Part shown: positions 1 through 8,773 of the stretch, in pieces
How positions within the stretch are numbered: position 1 is the stretch's first letter
Layout: every line of letters starts with the position of its first letter
From: Ampullimonas aquatilis
Lineage (GTDB): Bacteria; Pseudomonadota; Gammaproteobacteria; Burkholderiales; Burkholderiaceae_D
NCBI RefSeq assembly: GCF_049675895.1
Contig: NZ_CP183834.1
Location: forward strand, 124,001 to 188,000
Reading direction: 5' to 3'
DNA length: 64,000 nt
Position numbers and translations under genes: made by a program
Notes under the pieces: generated by a model
What the model was told of the DNA's origin: nothing
The model's input: only the letters and a program-made list of their open reading frames with translations
The model's database searches: none

Positions 1-96
1 CCAGCTTTGTCGATAGGCTTGCCAATGCCGCTTGATGGGTGAGTCGATCAGGTTTGATTCAACCTGGGGGGGCGTGGGCGTGAGTGACATAGTCAT
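1..96 (-). CDS. Oligopeptide/dipeptide ABC transporter permease, DppC-like (N-terminal fragment)
   Basis: Only about the first 32 codons are present; the gene continues beyond the left edge. Reading leftward from the ATG at 96-94 gives a short polar N-terminus ending in SPIKRHWQAYRQSW, the kind of basic pre-membrane segment found at the start of DppC/OppC permeases. The ATG overlaps the stop of the DppB-like gene by four bases (ATGA), the usual arrangement for translationally coupled permease pairs. A second in-frame ATG at 90-88 is an alternative start. The assignment rests mainly on position next to the DppB-like gene; the fragment is too short for its own domain evidence. Confidence 0.6.
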   Translation of the reverse strand, partial: MTMSLTPTPPQVESNLIDSPIKRHWQAYRQSW

Positions 97-1073
97 GTGT
101 TGCGCGTTTCGCCAAGCCGAACCCGTGGATCAAGCAAGCCATAGATCAGATCGACCAGCAGATTGATGGTGATGAAGATCAGCACAATCAAGAGCAGGTA
201 AGCCACAATTACCGGACGGTCGAGCACATTGATGGAGTCAATGATCAGCTTGCCCATGCCTGGCCACGCAAAGATGGATTCCGTGACAATCGCAAACGCC
301 AGTACCGAGCCAAACTGCAAGGCCATGACGGTGATGATGGGGATCAGGATGTTTTTGAGTACATGTACGCCAATCACACGGGCTTCACTCAAACCCTTGG
401 CGCGCGCAAATCGCACATAGTCTTGTTGCAAGGCCTCTTGCGTACCAGCTCGCGTCAGACGAATCATCAGGGCCAAATTAAATAAAGCCAGATTGAGTGC
501 GGGCAATAATAAATGCCGTAAACCATCGACGGTCAAAAAACTCAGCGGGACACCTAATACCATACGTGTCTCACCGCGTCCGCCAGCGGGTAACCAACCC
601 AGATAAACACTGAACAATAAAATCAGCATCAATCCAACCCAGAAGGTGGGTAATGAAAATCCTAGAATGGAACCGGTCATGATGGCTTTGCTTAACCAGG
701 ATTGTGGTTTTAGACCGGCGAGTAATCCTAAGGGCAAGCCAATCAAGAGGGCAATCAGCATGGCCGTGATGGCCAACTCCAAGGTGGCCGGTAGTCGTTC
801 CAGTATGAGGCCCAACGCAGGTGTGGCATAGGCAAATGAGTTGCCCAGATCGCCAGAGCAGGCGTGTTGCACAAACAGCAGATATTGTTGCCAGAGTGAT
901 TTATCGAGCCCGAGTGCGGTAGCGGTACGTACAATCTCGGCTTGATCAGCCTGCACACCGATGAAAACCTCCAATGGATTACCAATCGCAAATACGCCCA
1001 CAAAGACCAGCAGTGACATGACCAGCAGCACGGCGAAGCTTTGTAAAACACGGCGAAAGATGAATGGCAGCAT
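93..1073 (-). CDS. Oligopeptide/dipeptide ABC transporter permease, DppB/OppB-like
   Basis: This is an inner-membrane permease subunit of a peptide-family (PepT) ABC importer, 326 residues. It has the typical N-terminal first helix (residues about 9-30) followed by a periplasmic loop, then five more hydrophobic segments. The cytoplasmic coupling loop is visible around residues 213-232 (EALQQDYVRFARAKGLSE), matching the EAA-type motif of DppB proteins. The open frame extends upstream to 1199, but homologous proteins begin with a sequence like MLPFIFRRVLQSF, so the ATG at 1073 is preferred; no good Shine-Dalgarno precedes it. It is coupled by an ATGA overlap to the next permease gene at the window edge. 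The substrate (peptide, opine, nickel or other) cannot be read from a permease alone. Confidence 0.88.
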   Translation of the reverse strand: MLPFIFRRVLQSFAVLLVMSLLVFVGVFAIGNPLEVFIGVQADQAEIVRTATALGLDKSLWQQYLLFVQHACSGDLGNSFAYATPALGLILERLPATLELAITAMLIALLIGLPLGLLAGLKPQSWLSKAIMTGSILGFSLPTFWVGLMLILLFSVYLGWLPAGGRGETRMVLGVPLSFLTVDGLRHLLLPALNLALFNLALMIRLTRAGTQEALQQDYVRFARAKGLSEARVIGVHVLKNILIPIITVMALQFGSVLAFAIVTESIFAWPGMGKLIIDSINVLDRPVIVAYLLLIVLIFITINLLVDLIYGLLDPRVRLGETRNT

Positions 1074-1298
1074 GGGGGAGCAGAGTGCAGCGAAATCAAT
1101 ATGGTGACAAGGATAACTGATTCGGCACCATCTCACACCGAGGCGATGTATCCACAGATATCCAGGGCGTACATGATCAATTTTGAAAATAAGGCTCACT
1201 AGAATTTAATTTCACTAAATTGATATGAATCGTCGAACTTTTGCAAAGCGTGTATATAATTCTGCCTGTTTGGCCTATTCCTGTTTACCGAAAATTTC

Positions 1299-1727
1299 AT
1301 GTTCCCACGTCGACAACGTGCATTGATCGCTTGGATTGCCACCTTGGCTATCCTGCTCAACGCGCTCGTCCCGACTGTGGCACATGCACTGACTTTGTGG
1401 GCGGGCATGCCACCTTTGGTCATTGAAGTCTGTTCAACCGAAGGCCGCAAGTTGATCAAGCTGGATCAACTTGGTGGTAGTAAAGCTGGCAAGAGTCAAG
1501 CTGCTTCCAAGACTGGACAATCTGATAATTCACAGGCCAAGACAGGTGAGCATTGCCCTTATTGTTTAACGCATGCTGGTAGTTTTGGCTTGCCAGTTGA
1601 TGTTGCGGCAAATGCTTTGATGGTGCCCGCCAACAATGCTGATTATCCTTTCCTCTTCTATCGTTCGCACAGCCCGCTGTTTGCCTGGGCTGTCGCCAAT
1701 CCCCGAGCTCCTCCAACCCATTCCTGA
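1299..1727 (+). CDS. DUF2946 family protein, exported
   Basis: This is a small (142 residues) predicted periplasmic or membrane-anchored protein. Residues 1-30 form a signal peptide ending AHA. The mature part has a Ser/Lys/Gln-rich linker (about 60-82) and a conserved HCPYC motif at 85-89 followed by THAG, ending with the PRAPP motif at about 135-139. This combination is characteristic of DUF2946, a proteobacterial family often found beside TonB-dependent copper receptors or other metal genes. No function has been proven. The HCPYC motif suggests metal or redox chemistry (inference). It lies upstream of, and on the same strand as, the CSSCGC beta-barrel gene, with about 215 bases between them. 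Confidence 0.72.
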   Translation: MFPRRQRALIAWIATLAILLNALVPTVAHALTLWAGMPPLVIEVCSTEGRKLIKLDQLGGSKAGKSQAASKTGQSDNSQAKTGEHCPYCLTHAGSFGLPVDVAANALMVPANNADYPFLFYRSHSPLFAWAVANPRAPPTHS

Positions 1728-1942
1728 TCGTCTCTGAGTGCTTCTGTGTTGCCAGGTTAAATCTGCGCCAGAGGTGATTTCCTTGTTCGTCGAGGATCTA
1801 CTTGCGGATTAGAAACATAAAAGTTGACCTTGTCATCGACTTGCTAATGCAAGAAGGGTGAGGCTGATGCAAGTTTTTTATTGTTGAAACATTCGTATAA
1901 ATTTACAAAATAACGATATCAATTAAATTCTTCGGAGTAATA

Positions 1943-2905
1943 ATGAACCAAACAAGACTTTCTTATATGGCCTTTGCTGTAGCTCTGTTGAGCAGTGTGA
2001 GCGGCATCGCCAATGCCTGTTCCAGTTGTGGCTGTACGCTCAGTTCGGACTGGGATAGCCAGGGCTACACAGTCAAGCCTGGCATGCGATTTGACTTGCG
2101 TTATGACTATTTGAATCAAAATCAATTACGCACTGGAACGGGCAAGGTGGATCGTGGCGCCATTACTTATCCGGCAGATCGGGAAATTGAGGAGGGTACA
2201 CGCAATCAGTATTTGACATTGGGCTTTGACTACAACCCTAATCAAGATTGGGGAATCAATATTCAAATTCCCTATATTCATCGGCCACATTCCACCATCA
2301 CAGAAAATGAGACTGACGTGTCCACTTCAAAAACCACAGGGCTGGGTGATATTCGTGTGGTTGGCCGCTACCAAGGTTTCGTCGATGAAAAGAATGTAGG
2401 CATCCAGTTTGGCCTGAAGTTGGCCACCGGCAGTATTCACGATACTTTCAAAACCGGTCCAGAGGCCGGTAATCCATTGGATCGGGGTCTGCAGACTGGT
2501 ACTGGAACTACGGATCTGCTGCTGGGGCTTTATCACTTTGGGGTGTTAAATCAAAGTTGGGATTACTTTGCCCAGGGTATGCTGCAATTTGCCATCAATG
2601 AGCGCGAGTCCTATAAACCTGGTACATCGTTGAATCTGAATGGTGGTTTTCGTTATCTGTTGAATGACACCGTGGTGCCACAAATTCAGGTCAATGCCAA
2701 GACCGGTAAACGAGACAGTGGCGATAACGCCGATCGAGACAATAGTGGTGGCACACTGGTTTATCTGAGTCCTGGTGTCACCGTCAGTGTGACCAAGGAT
2801 CTCAAGGCCTTTGGTTTTATTCAGTTGCCGGTTTATCAGAATGTGAATGGCTATCAGTTGGCACCGCGTTACACATTCTCTTTAGGGCTGCGCTACAGCA
2901 TGTAA
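1943..2905 (+). CDS. Outer-membrane beta-barrel protein with N-terminal CSSCGC motif
   Basis: This is a predicted outer-membrane protein of 320 residues. A signal peptide (1-25, ending IANA) is followed directly by a striking CSSCGC motif (C26, C29, C31). The rest alternates hydrophobic and polar residues in beta-strand style (for example YLTLGFDYN, FSLGLRYSM) and ends in an aromatic/Met-terminated strand, as expected for a barrel. It resembles MetA-type transporter-like barrels, but no substrate is apparent. A GGAG Shine-Dalgarno stands five bases before the ATG. The gene converges on the TlpA-like gene with only 12 bases between their stops. C26 directly follows the signal peptide, so a lipoprotein is possible, but no classical lipobox is present. 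The tri-cysteine motif may bind metal or be a substrate of the neighbouring thioredoxin (inference). Confidence 0.6.
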   Translation: MNQTRLSYMAFAVALLSSVSGIANACSSCGCTLSSDWDSQGYTVKPGMRFDLRYDYLNQNQLRTGTGKVDRGAITYPADREIEEGTRNQYLTLGFDYNPNQDWGINIQIPYIHRPHSTITENETDVSTSKTTGLGDIRVVGRYQGFVDEKNVGIQFGLKLATGSIHDTFKTGPEAGNPLDRGLQTGTGTTDLLLGLYHFGVLNQSWDYFAQGMLQFAINERESYKPGTSLNLNGGFRYLLNDTVVPQIQVNAKTGKRDSGDNADRDNSGGTLVYLSPGVTVSVTKDLKAFGFIQLPVYQNVNGYQLAPRYTFSLGLRYSM

Positions 2906-2917
2906 TGGTCACGGTGG

Positions 2918-3424
2918 TCAGGGTGTTTTGGCAGCTTGCTTGAGCAAGGGGGTCACCAGTGCTTCCAATGTGGGGAAATCAATTTTGGGTTCACCCACAC
3001 TGCCATCTTTGCGGATGATGCCCTGCCGGTCAATCACGTAAGTCATTGGCATGCGCCAGATTCTACCCAGACCTTTATAGTTGACATCGCGGCTGAATGC
3101 CGCATCAAAGCTGTATTGCTGCATCACTTCGCGTACCTTGTTGTCATCGGCAGGATCGTCCATGCTGATGGCAAGAATCTTTAAACCTTCGGCGCGATGT
3201 TGTTGATAAAAATTTTCCAGATCCGGCATCTCTTGGCGACAGGGGCCGCACCAGGTCGCCCAGAAATTGATGATGACCACCTGCCCTAATTGCTGGCTCA
3301 AGGTAAAGGGTTGATGGTTGAGTAGGGTGCTTTCAATGTTGGGTGCGGGTTTGCCAACGTCCAGTGCCAGCGCCAGTCTGGTGACAAAAATGAGACCTGA
3401 ACAGAGCAGCCATAAATATTTCAT
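2918..3424 (-). CDS. TlpA/ResA-type periplasmic thioredoxin
   Basis: This is an exported thiol-disulfide oxidoreductase of the TlpA/ResA/AhpC-TSA type, 168 residues. A signal sequence spans residues 1-20. The catalytic motif WATWCGPC places the redox cysteines at C59 and C62, and a cis-proline loop (RMPMTYVID) follows at about 119-128. Such proteins reduce disulfides in apocytochromes or metal-site cysteines in the periplasm. The gene sits six bases downstream of the ABC exporter gene on the same strand, so the two are probably co-transcribed. It faces the CSSCGC barrel gene tail to tail. The family call is firm; the specific partner is unknown. Confidence 0.88.
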   Translation of the reverse strand: MKYLWLLCSGLIFVTRLALALDVGKPAPNIESTLLNHQPFTLSQQLGQVVIINFWATWCGPCRQEMPDLENFYQQHRAEGLKILAISMDDPADDNKVREVMQQYSFDAAFSRDVNYKGLGRIWRMPMTYVIDRQGIIRKDGSVGEPKIDFPTLEALVTPLLKQAAKTP

Positions 3425-3430
3425 GGTGGA

Positions 3431-5284
3431 TTACACATTGATAGGTTGAACCATGATGTCGTGACCAGCCTGTCCATCAGCGCGATGGACAAAATGCCAT
3501 TGCGTGGTGTGATACTGCGCAACCGAATCGCGATGCGCAATACTCACAATCGCCGTATGCGGCAACTCCTTGAGCAGGCATTGATAAACGCGCTGTTCCG
3601 AATCTGCATCCAGTGCAGAGGTGGCTTCATCAAGAAATAAATAATCAGGTTTATGCAAAATCGCACGGGCACAGGCCAGACGCTGTTGTTCGCCAGGTGA
3701 CAGGCGTTGTGACCAAAGATCAAATTGATCGAGTTGATCCACAAATTGGGGCAGATTGACCAGCACCAGCACATATTCAAGCGAGACCCGCATGAAGTCT
3801 TCGGCTTTGGCTGGGTAAGCCAATGCATCAGCCAGACTGATGGCATTGCCGGGCGTGAACTGTTGCTCGGGATCATCTGGATCAATTCTGGGCGGATGAA
3901 AGCCAATCGGCAGATACGCTTTTTGTGGCAGAAAGAACAGCCGTTTATGGTTGGGTAATTCAATATGGCCGCCACCATAAGGCCATAATCCCGCAATGCT
4001 GCGCAGGAGTGTGCTCTTGCCACACCCTGAGGGGCCGGTGATGAGTGTATGGGTACCGGGCATGAGTGAATGGCTGAAGGGGCTAAGCAAGGGTGTGCCA
4101 TCTGGTAAAGACAAGCTTAACTGTTCAAACAGAATGGCACCGACATTGTTGCGTACCACCTGCACCTGGGTTTTATCTTGATTCAATATCTCAACCTCGT
4201 CCAGTGCAGCGCTGAAAGAGGTCAACCGGTCGATGGTCGCCTTGAGTGCAGTCAGTGAGTCGAAGGCATTGACGAACCAGGACAGCGAGTCCTGCACCTT
4301 TTCAAAGGCCGAGCTGATCTGAAACAGCACACCCATGGTGATCGCTCCACCAAAGTAGCGCGGTGCTGCCACTAAAATCGGAAAGATGATAGCAAACTGC
4401 GCATAGCCGGTAGTGACCAGATTGAGCCGTTTGGTGAATTTGATCAGATCACGCCAGTTAGTGAGAATTTCAACAAAGCGCAGATCCAGACTTTGCCGTT
4501 CGGCCTTTTCACCGCCATACAGTGCCACCCCTTCGGCATTTTCGCGCAGCCGAACCAGGCCAAAACGAAAATCCGCTTCGACGCGCTGCTTGCCAAATTC
4601 CAGGCCGATCAGCGGCCTGGCGACCTTGTAGACGATCACGCTGCCAAGCGCTGCATATGCTATCGCAAACCACACCATATAGCCGGGAATCGTGATCTCG
4701 CTTGTGCCCAGCAGAAAACTGATCGGGCCACTCACCGACCAAAGAATGCCGACAAATGACACCAGTGTGACGATGCTCGACAATAGGCCAAGACCAAGAA
4801 ACAGGGTATTGCTGGTCAACATCTTGATGTCTTCGGCAATTCGCTGGTCAGGGTTGTCGGTCAGGGTATGGGCACCATCGACATGCCGGTATTCGATACG
4901 GTAATACGCCTTGCTGGCCAGATAGCGATCCAGATAACGTTGTGTGAGCCAGTTACGCCAGCGCATTTCCAGTATCTGATTCAAATAAATTTTGTAGATG
5001 GCCACTGTAATATATGCAAATGCCAGATAGCTGAATTGCCAGAGTGCGGCAGTAAAGGCTTCAAACTTTTTCTGTTCGAGCGCATTGTAAAAATCACGGT
5101 TCCAGCCATTGAGCAGAACATTGATGTAGACCAGTCCAAGCGTGAGGACGAGGACGCCAAACAGCAATAACCAGGCTTGCCTTTTGTCTTCAGAAACCCA
5201 ATAAGGTTTGATGAGGGTCCAGATTTTGCTCAGATGTGAGCGGGGACGGGATGCGGCAGTCGGTGACAGAGTGGGCGAGTTCAT
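3431..5284 (-). CDS. ABC transporter ATP-binding/permease protein, SbmA/BacA-YddA type
   Basis: This 617-residue half-transporter carries an N-terminal SbmA/BacA-like membrane domain (residues about 30-340, several hydrophobic helices; LNGWNRDFYNAL is typical of the family) fused to a nucleotide-binding domain. Walker A GPSGCGKST is at about 416-424, the ABC signature LSPGEQQR at about 524, and Walker B YLFLDEAT at about 545. YddA/ExsE-like members of this group are inner-membrane exporters or importers with poorly known substrates. The frame opens at 5314, but ATG 5284 (MNSPTLSP) is the more natural start; neither has a clear ribosome site. It is followed after six bases by the TlpA-like gene. 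Confidence 0.87.
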   Translation of the reverse strand: MNSPTLSPTAASRPRSHLSKIWTLIKPYWVSEDKRQAWLLLFGVLVLTLGLVYINVLLNGWNRDFYNALEQKKFEAFTAALWQFSYLAFAYITVAIYKIYLNQILEMRWRNWLTQRYLDRYLASKAYYRIEYRHVDGAHTLTDNPDQRIAEDIKMLTSNTLFLGLGLLSSIVTLVSFVGILWSVSGPISFLLGTSEITIPGYMVWFAIAYAALGSVIVYKVARPLIGLEFGKQRVEADFRFGLVRLRENAEGVALYGGEKAERQSLDLRFVEILTNWRDLIKFTKRLNLVTTGYAQFAIIFPILVAAPRYFGGAITMGVLFQISSAFEKVQDSLSWFVNAFDSLTALKATIDRLTSFSAALDEVEILNQDKTQVQVVRNNVGAILFEQLSLSLPDGTPLLSPFSHSLMPGTHTLITGPSGCGKSTLLRSIAGLWPYGGGHIELPNHKRLFFLPQKAYLPIGFHPPRIDPDDPEQQFTPGNAISLADALAYPAKAEDFMRVSLEYVLVLVNLPQFVDQLDQFDLWSQRLSPGEQQRLACARAILHKPDYLFLDEATSALDADSEQRVYQCLLKELPHTAIVSIAHRDSVAQYHTTQWHFVHRADGQAGHDIMVQPINV

Positions 5285-5397
5285 GGCAGCACAAAAAATA
5301 AGGCCAACTGGCATTGTGCCTTAATTTTGCGGCAGCTTCAGGATGGTTCTGGTACGCCATCATGAAGCTGCTTGGGTCATTGGCAGGGCAACTGGTC

Positions 5398-7503
5398 CTA
5401 AGGCAAATCGCTCGGTAAAAAGTCGGCAGGCCGAACCGTGCCAAGACGACTTTTCAGGGAGCTGACCTGGCCATCAAACAGCATGGCATAGTAAGTTGCG
5501 TTGGCCAGTACATTCTTGACATAGTTGCGGGTTTCGTTGAAGGGAATCGATTCGGCAAAGATGGCACCCTCGACGGCTTTTTGCAGGGTCGAGCGCCATT
5601 GGCGGGGGCGACCTGGGCCAGCGTTATAAGCGGCAGATGCCAATGTTTGCGAGCCTTGCAGATCATCGGAAACCATTTTCAGATAATTGGTGCCGATCTG
5701 TACATTGACATTGATATCACTGAGCTGGGTCGCATCAAAACCAATCAGGCCGATTTTCTTGGCCACAAAACGGCCGGTGGCCGGCATGACCTGCATGAGC
5801 CCCGAGGCGCCCACATTGGAGCGCGCTACGGTGATAAAGCGTGATTCCTGGCGCATGATGCCGTAAGCCCAGGCTTCATCCAGGCCGATGGCATTGGACT
5901 GGCGTTTGACGACATCCCGATAAGGGGTCAGATAGCGCAGCGAAAAATCATGTTCTTCGCGGGTTCGATCGGCCGTGTTGACGGTGCGATCCAGCAAACC
6001 GATCTTTTTGGCATAGGTGGCGGCAGCCAGCAGTTGCCGGTCACTCATATTGCGCAAGGGCCAGTTCCATTCGCGGTTGCCTTCAAAGCGCAGGTTCAGA
6101 TCATAAAACTTGGCGGCACGTTGAAAGGCGGGATTTTGCTCGGCCTCGGCCAGTTCGGCTTCGGTGTTTGGTGTTGCCTGTGGTGGCAGTGGAATGGCGC
6201 GACCCAGTTCTTCATTGGCGAGCTGACCATAAAAATTGTATTGCTCGGCAATCCTGTGCCATTGTTCAAACGCATCTTCCTTGCGGCCTTCCTGTTTGTA
6301 GGCACGGCCCAGCCAGTAAGTCCAGGTTGGGTCTTTGCGGGCTTCGGCGCTCATGCGCTCGGCCGCATGGCGCACCTGTTTCCAGTCACCGGCACGCAAG
6401 GCGGCGCGGACTTGCCATTGATAAGCTTCGTCCCAGAGTTTGACATCGCCCACCTTGCGGTAATAGCCCGCGGCCTCGGGCAGCAGCTTTTTGGCGGCAT
6501 TCATGGCGACGATACCCCACAGCGCACCTTTGCTGCGCGCCGTCAGCGGCATATTGTCCATGAGGTCGGCCGCTTTGGCTGGATCAGTACGGGCCAGTTT
6601 GACAATGCTCAGTGCGGCCATTTCATTGTCATTTTTATTGCCACTGACAATGCCGGCAATGCTGTCGGAATCGGCTTCCAGTTGCGCTTCCTGATTGTTG
6701 TCGAGCACCAGTCGCGCGAGTCGTTTGCCAACGGTCAGATAGTTGGCGTCATAGGCAATCCGTACCAGGTCCCAGATATCGGCGGGTTTTAAACGTCCCA
6801 GTGAAAAGTAGGTATCGGCCAGCAATGAGCAGCCATCACCGACACCATTTTTACTGTCTTCCAGCAGCAGTCGGGCGGCCTGTCGCTGCAACTCGTTTTT
6901 TTCGTTTTTGTCCGGACCATCATTCACTTCACGCAGACCGCGTGACACCATGGCGTAACAGTTGACCTGGGCATCATCCTTCAAGACAAACTGTGGATAG
7001 ATGGCGTCAAACTGAGTCCAGTCACGACGTTTGCCCAGCACCAGCAGATAGTCGTTGCGCATGCGGTCGGCAATCGCTTCGCCATCATATTTGCGGATGA
7101 AACTGGCAATCTCGGCATCGGGCGCATCGGTGCGTGGCAGGCCGGTGCTATCAAACATGCGCGGCTTGATCTGAAAATATTCCACATAGGCACGAATCGG
7201 ATAATCACCAAGGCGCGCCGCCAGCAGGCTGGCCTTGGCGTAGTCGTTGGCACGCGAGGCTTCACGCAACTGAATAAAAGTATCATCGGGTGAGTCTGCC
7301 ACAGCAGGCCGTTTTTGCGCCTGCGCAGCACCGGGCAGGCCTAGTGGCAAGGCCAGTACACTCAGTATCGATACAGCAAGCAGCAAGGCGGGTTTGCTGC
7401 TTGCTGATCTGGCAGACCCAATGGGCGTGAAATCCAATCGCAAAATCAGGGATGAAACAAAACGGTCAATCAACTTCGGGAGCACAGTTTTACCTTCTAG
7501 CAT
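5398..7503 (-). CDS. slt: Soluble lytic murein transglycosylase, Slt70-like
   Basis: This periplasmic peptidoglycan-cleaving enzyme (about 701 residues) produces 1,6-anhydromuropeptides. A signal peptide lies at about residues 35-63 after a basic N-terminus. A long alpha-superhelical region (U and L domains) fills the middle, and the C-terminal SLT domain contains the catalytic glutamate in MRQESRF (about E553), followed by GASGLMQVMPATG and later YNAGPGRPRQW, all hallmark motifs. The start is uncertain: ATGs at 7515 and 7503 have no Shine-Dalgarno, whereas an in-frame GTG at 7485 is preceded by GAAGG at seven bases. It is divergent from the 5-FCL gene, with the shared promoter region between about 7503 and 7590. 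Confidence 0.93.
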   Translation of the reverse strand: MLEGKTVLPKLIDRFVSSLILRLDFTPIGSARSASSKPALLLAVSILSVLALPLGLPGAAQAQKRPAVADSPDDTFIQLREASRANDYAKASLLAARLGDYPIRAYVEYFQIKPRMFDSTGLPRTDAPDAEIASFIRKYDGEAIADRMRNDYLLVLGKRRDWTQFDAIYPQFVLKDDAQVNCYAMVSRGLREVNDGPDKNEKNELQRQAARLLLEDSKNGVGDGCSLLADTYFSLGRLKPADIWDLVRIAYDANYLTVGKRLARLVLDNNQEAQLEADSDSIAGIVSGNKNDNEMAALSIVKLARTDPAKAADLMDNMPLTARSKGALWGIVAMNAAKKLLPEAAGYYRKVGDVKLWDEAYQWQVRAALRAGDWKQVRHAAERMSAEARKDPTWTYWLGRAYKQEGRKEDAFEQWHRIAEQYNFYGQLANEELGRAIPLPPQATPNTEAELAEAEQNPAFQRAAKFYDLNLRFEGNREWNWPLRNMSDRQLLAAATYAKKIGLLDRTVNTADRTREEHDFSLRYLTPYRDVVKRQSNAIGLDEAWAYGIMRQESRFITVARSNVGASGLMQVMPATGRFVAKKIGLIGFDATQLSDINVNVQIGTNYLKMVSDDLQGSQTLASAAYNAGPGRPRQWRSTLQKAVEGAIFAESIPFNETRNYVKNVLANATYYAMLFDGQVSSLKSRLGTVRPADFLPSDLP

Positions 7504-7589
7504 AATAATGAGCATTGCCAAGTGTCAGCCAATTCAGCATGGTGACGCCGACGACGTATTCTTACATTATCCTCCTCCTTGAGCCATTT

Positions 7590-8192
7590 ATGGATAAAGC
7601 CAGCCTCAGAACAACATATCTGAATACCCGCATTGCCATGGATGCCGCCAGCCATGCCCTGGGTTCGGCGCGCATGATGGCCTTGTTGCAGGATCATTTG
7701 CGGAAACATCAAGCGCACCCTGCGCATCCTGCGTCAGCTACCTTCAACGTGGGGGCATATTGGCCATTTCGCAATGAGCCCGATGTCTTGCCCTTATTGC
7801 AGCAATTGCACGAGCAGGGCTATGTGATTGGCTTGCCGAGCGTCGGCCATCCAGATGACGCCATGCAGTTTTTACGCTGGCAGCCTGGTTGCGCCATGCA
7901 CAAAGACCGTTTTGGTATTGCCACACCAATCTGCGATGAAATCATCATGCCCGACTGTCTGTTGATACCCTGTGTGGCGGCCGACCGGCAGGGTTATCGG
8001 CTTGGTTATGGCGCAGGTTTTTATGACCGCACATTGGCGCAATTACATCATCACTCGCCGCAGCCTATTCATACCGTTGGTCTGGTGTTTGACGACGCCT
8101 TGCTCGACCAGCTGCCTCACGAAAGCCACGACCAGCCGCTCAATGCACTGGTGACGCAAAGCGTGCTGCTGCTGCTCTGGCAAACACCTTAG
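7590..8192 (+). CDS. ygfA: 5-formyltetrahydrofolate cyclo-ligase
   Basis: This 200-residue cytosolic enzyme converts 5-formyl-THF to 5,10-methenyl-THF with ATP. The C-terminal signature LGYGAGFYDR (about residues 138-147), preceded by IPCVAADRQGYR, is diagnostic of the 5-FTHF cyclo-ligase family. The open frame begins at 7515, but the ATG at 7590 (MDKASLR) gives the normal family length and follows a pyrimidine/GAG-rich leader. In many proteobacteria the 6S RNA gene neighbours this gene; no convincing 6S RNA was seen on either side here. It is divergent from slt. Confidence 0.92.
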   Translation: MDKASLRTTYLNTRIAMDAASHALGSARMMALLQDHLRKHQAHPAHPASATFNVGAYWPFRNEPDVLPLLQQLHEQGYVIGLPSVGHPDDAMQFLRWQPGCAMHKDRFGIATPICDEIIMPDCLLIPCVAADRQGYRLGYGAGFYDRTLAQLHHHSPQPIHTVGLVFDDALLDQLPHESHDQPLNALVTQSVLLLLWQTP

Positions 8193-8468
8193 AATATATA
8201 CTGCCGGGAAGTAAAAAGCGGTACCCTGTAGAACCAATCAATACGCACCTGAGCGGTTAATTCAATATAAAAATGCTCAAATTGGTGGGAGTATATTGAT
8301 ATTGCAGTATCAAAGCGGTTCATGACGCTGTACATGTTCTACCCGTAAATGCCTTGTTTCTATTGTCAGCCAGCACTGACAGTCATTCCAGTTTTGTGCT
8401 CATGGTGGTCGCCATGATGAGTCTTTAAAGTGTTTTCAAGCAAGTTCACTTTAAAAAAGGAAACCATC

Positions 8469-8624
8469 ATGCTCGGTACCATACTGCTTGTTTTATTGAT
8501 CTTGATGTTGATCGGTGGTTTGCCAACCTGGAATCACAGTCGCAACTGGGGCTACGCGCCAAGTGGTGTCTCCGGTATTTTGTTGGTTGTGCTGGTGGTG
8601 CTGCTGGTCACGGGACGGATTTAA
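8469..8624 (+). CDS. DUF3309 family small membrane protein
   Basis: This 51-residue protein has two hydrophobic stretches separated by a short Trp/Ser-rich loop (PTWNHSRNWGYAPSG) and ends LLVTGRI. The length, loop and second helix fit DUF3309, a family of tiny inner-membrane proteins of unknown role that is common in alpha- and betaproteobacteria. The start ATG at 8469 follows an AAAGGAAA ribosome site; the longer frame from 8430 would add an unlikely polar leader. The gene stands alone, about 280 bases downstream of the 5-FCL gene. Confidence 0.8.
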   Translation: MLGTILLVLLILMLIGGLPTWNHSRNWGYAPSGVSGILLVVLVVLLVTGRI

Positions 8625-8773
8625 AGTCTGGTGCTGTTTAGCTTGAGCCTGGGCTTGTGCAGGGCGTTAGGTGATCGGGTGCCAATCCGATTGCTGGTTC
8701 TGCAGCCCCGCTTGCATGAAGAGCATGATAGATGGATCATTCAATTTGAAAAATTGAAGATGGTGTTGTGAAG

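Noticed and set aside
7504..8468. 6S RNA gene next to the 5-FCL gene
   Set aside because: The upstream gap is too short and the 276-base downstream gap shows no convincing long irregular hairpin of 6S type.
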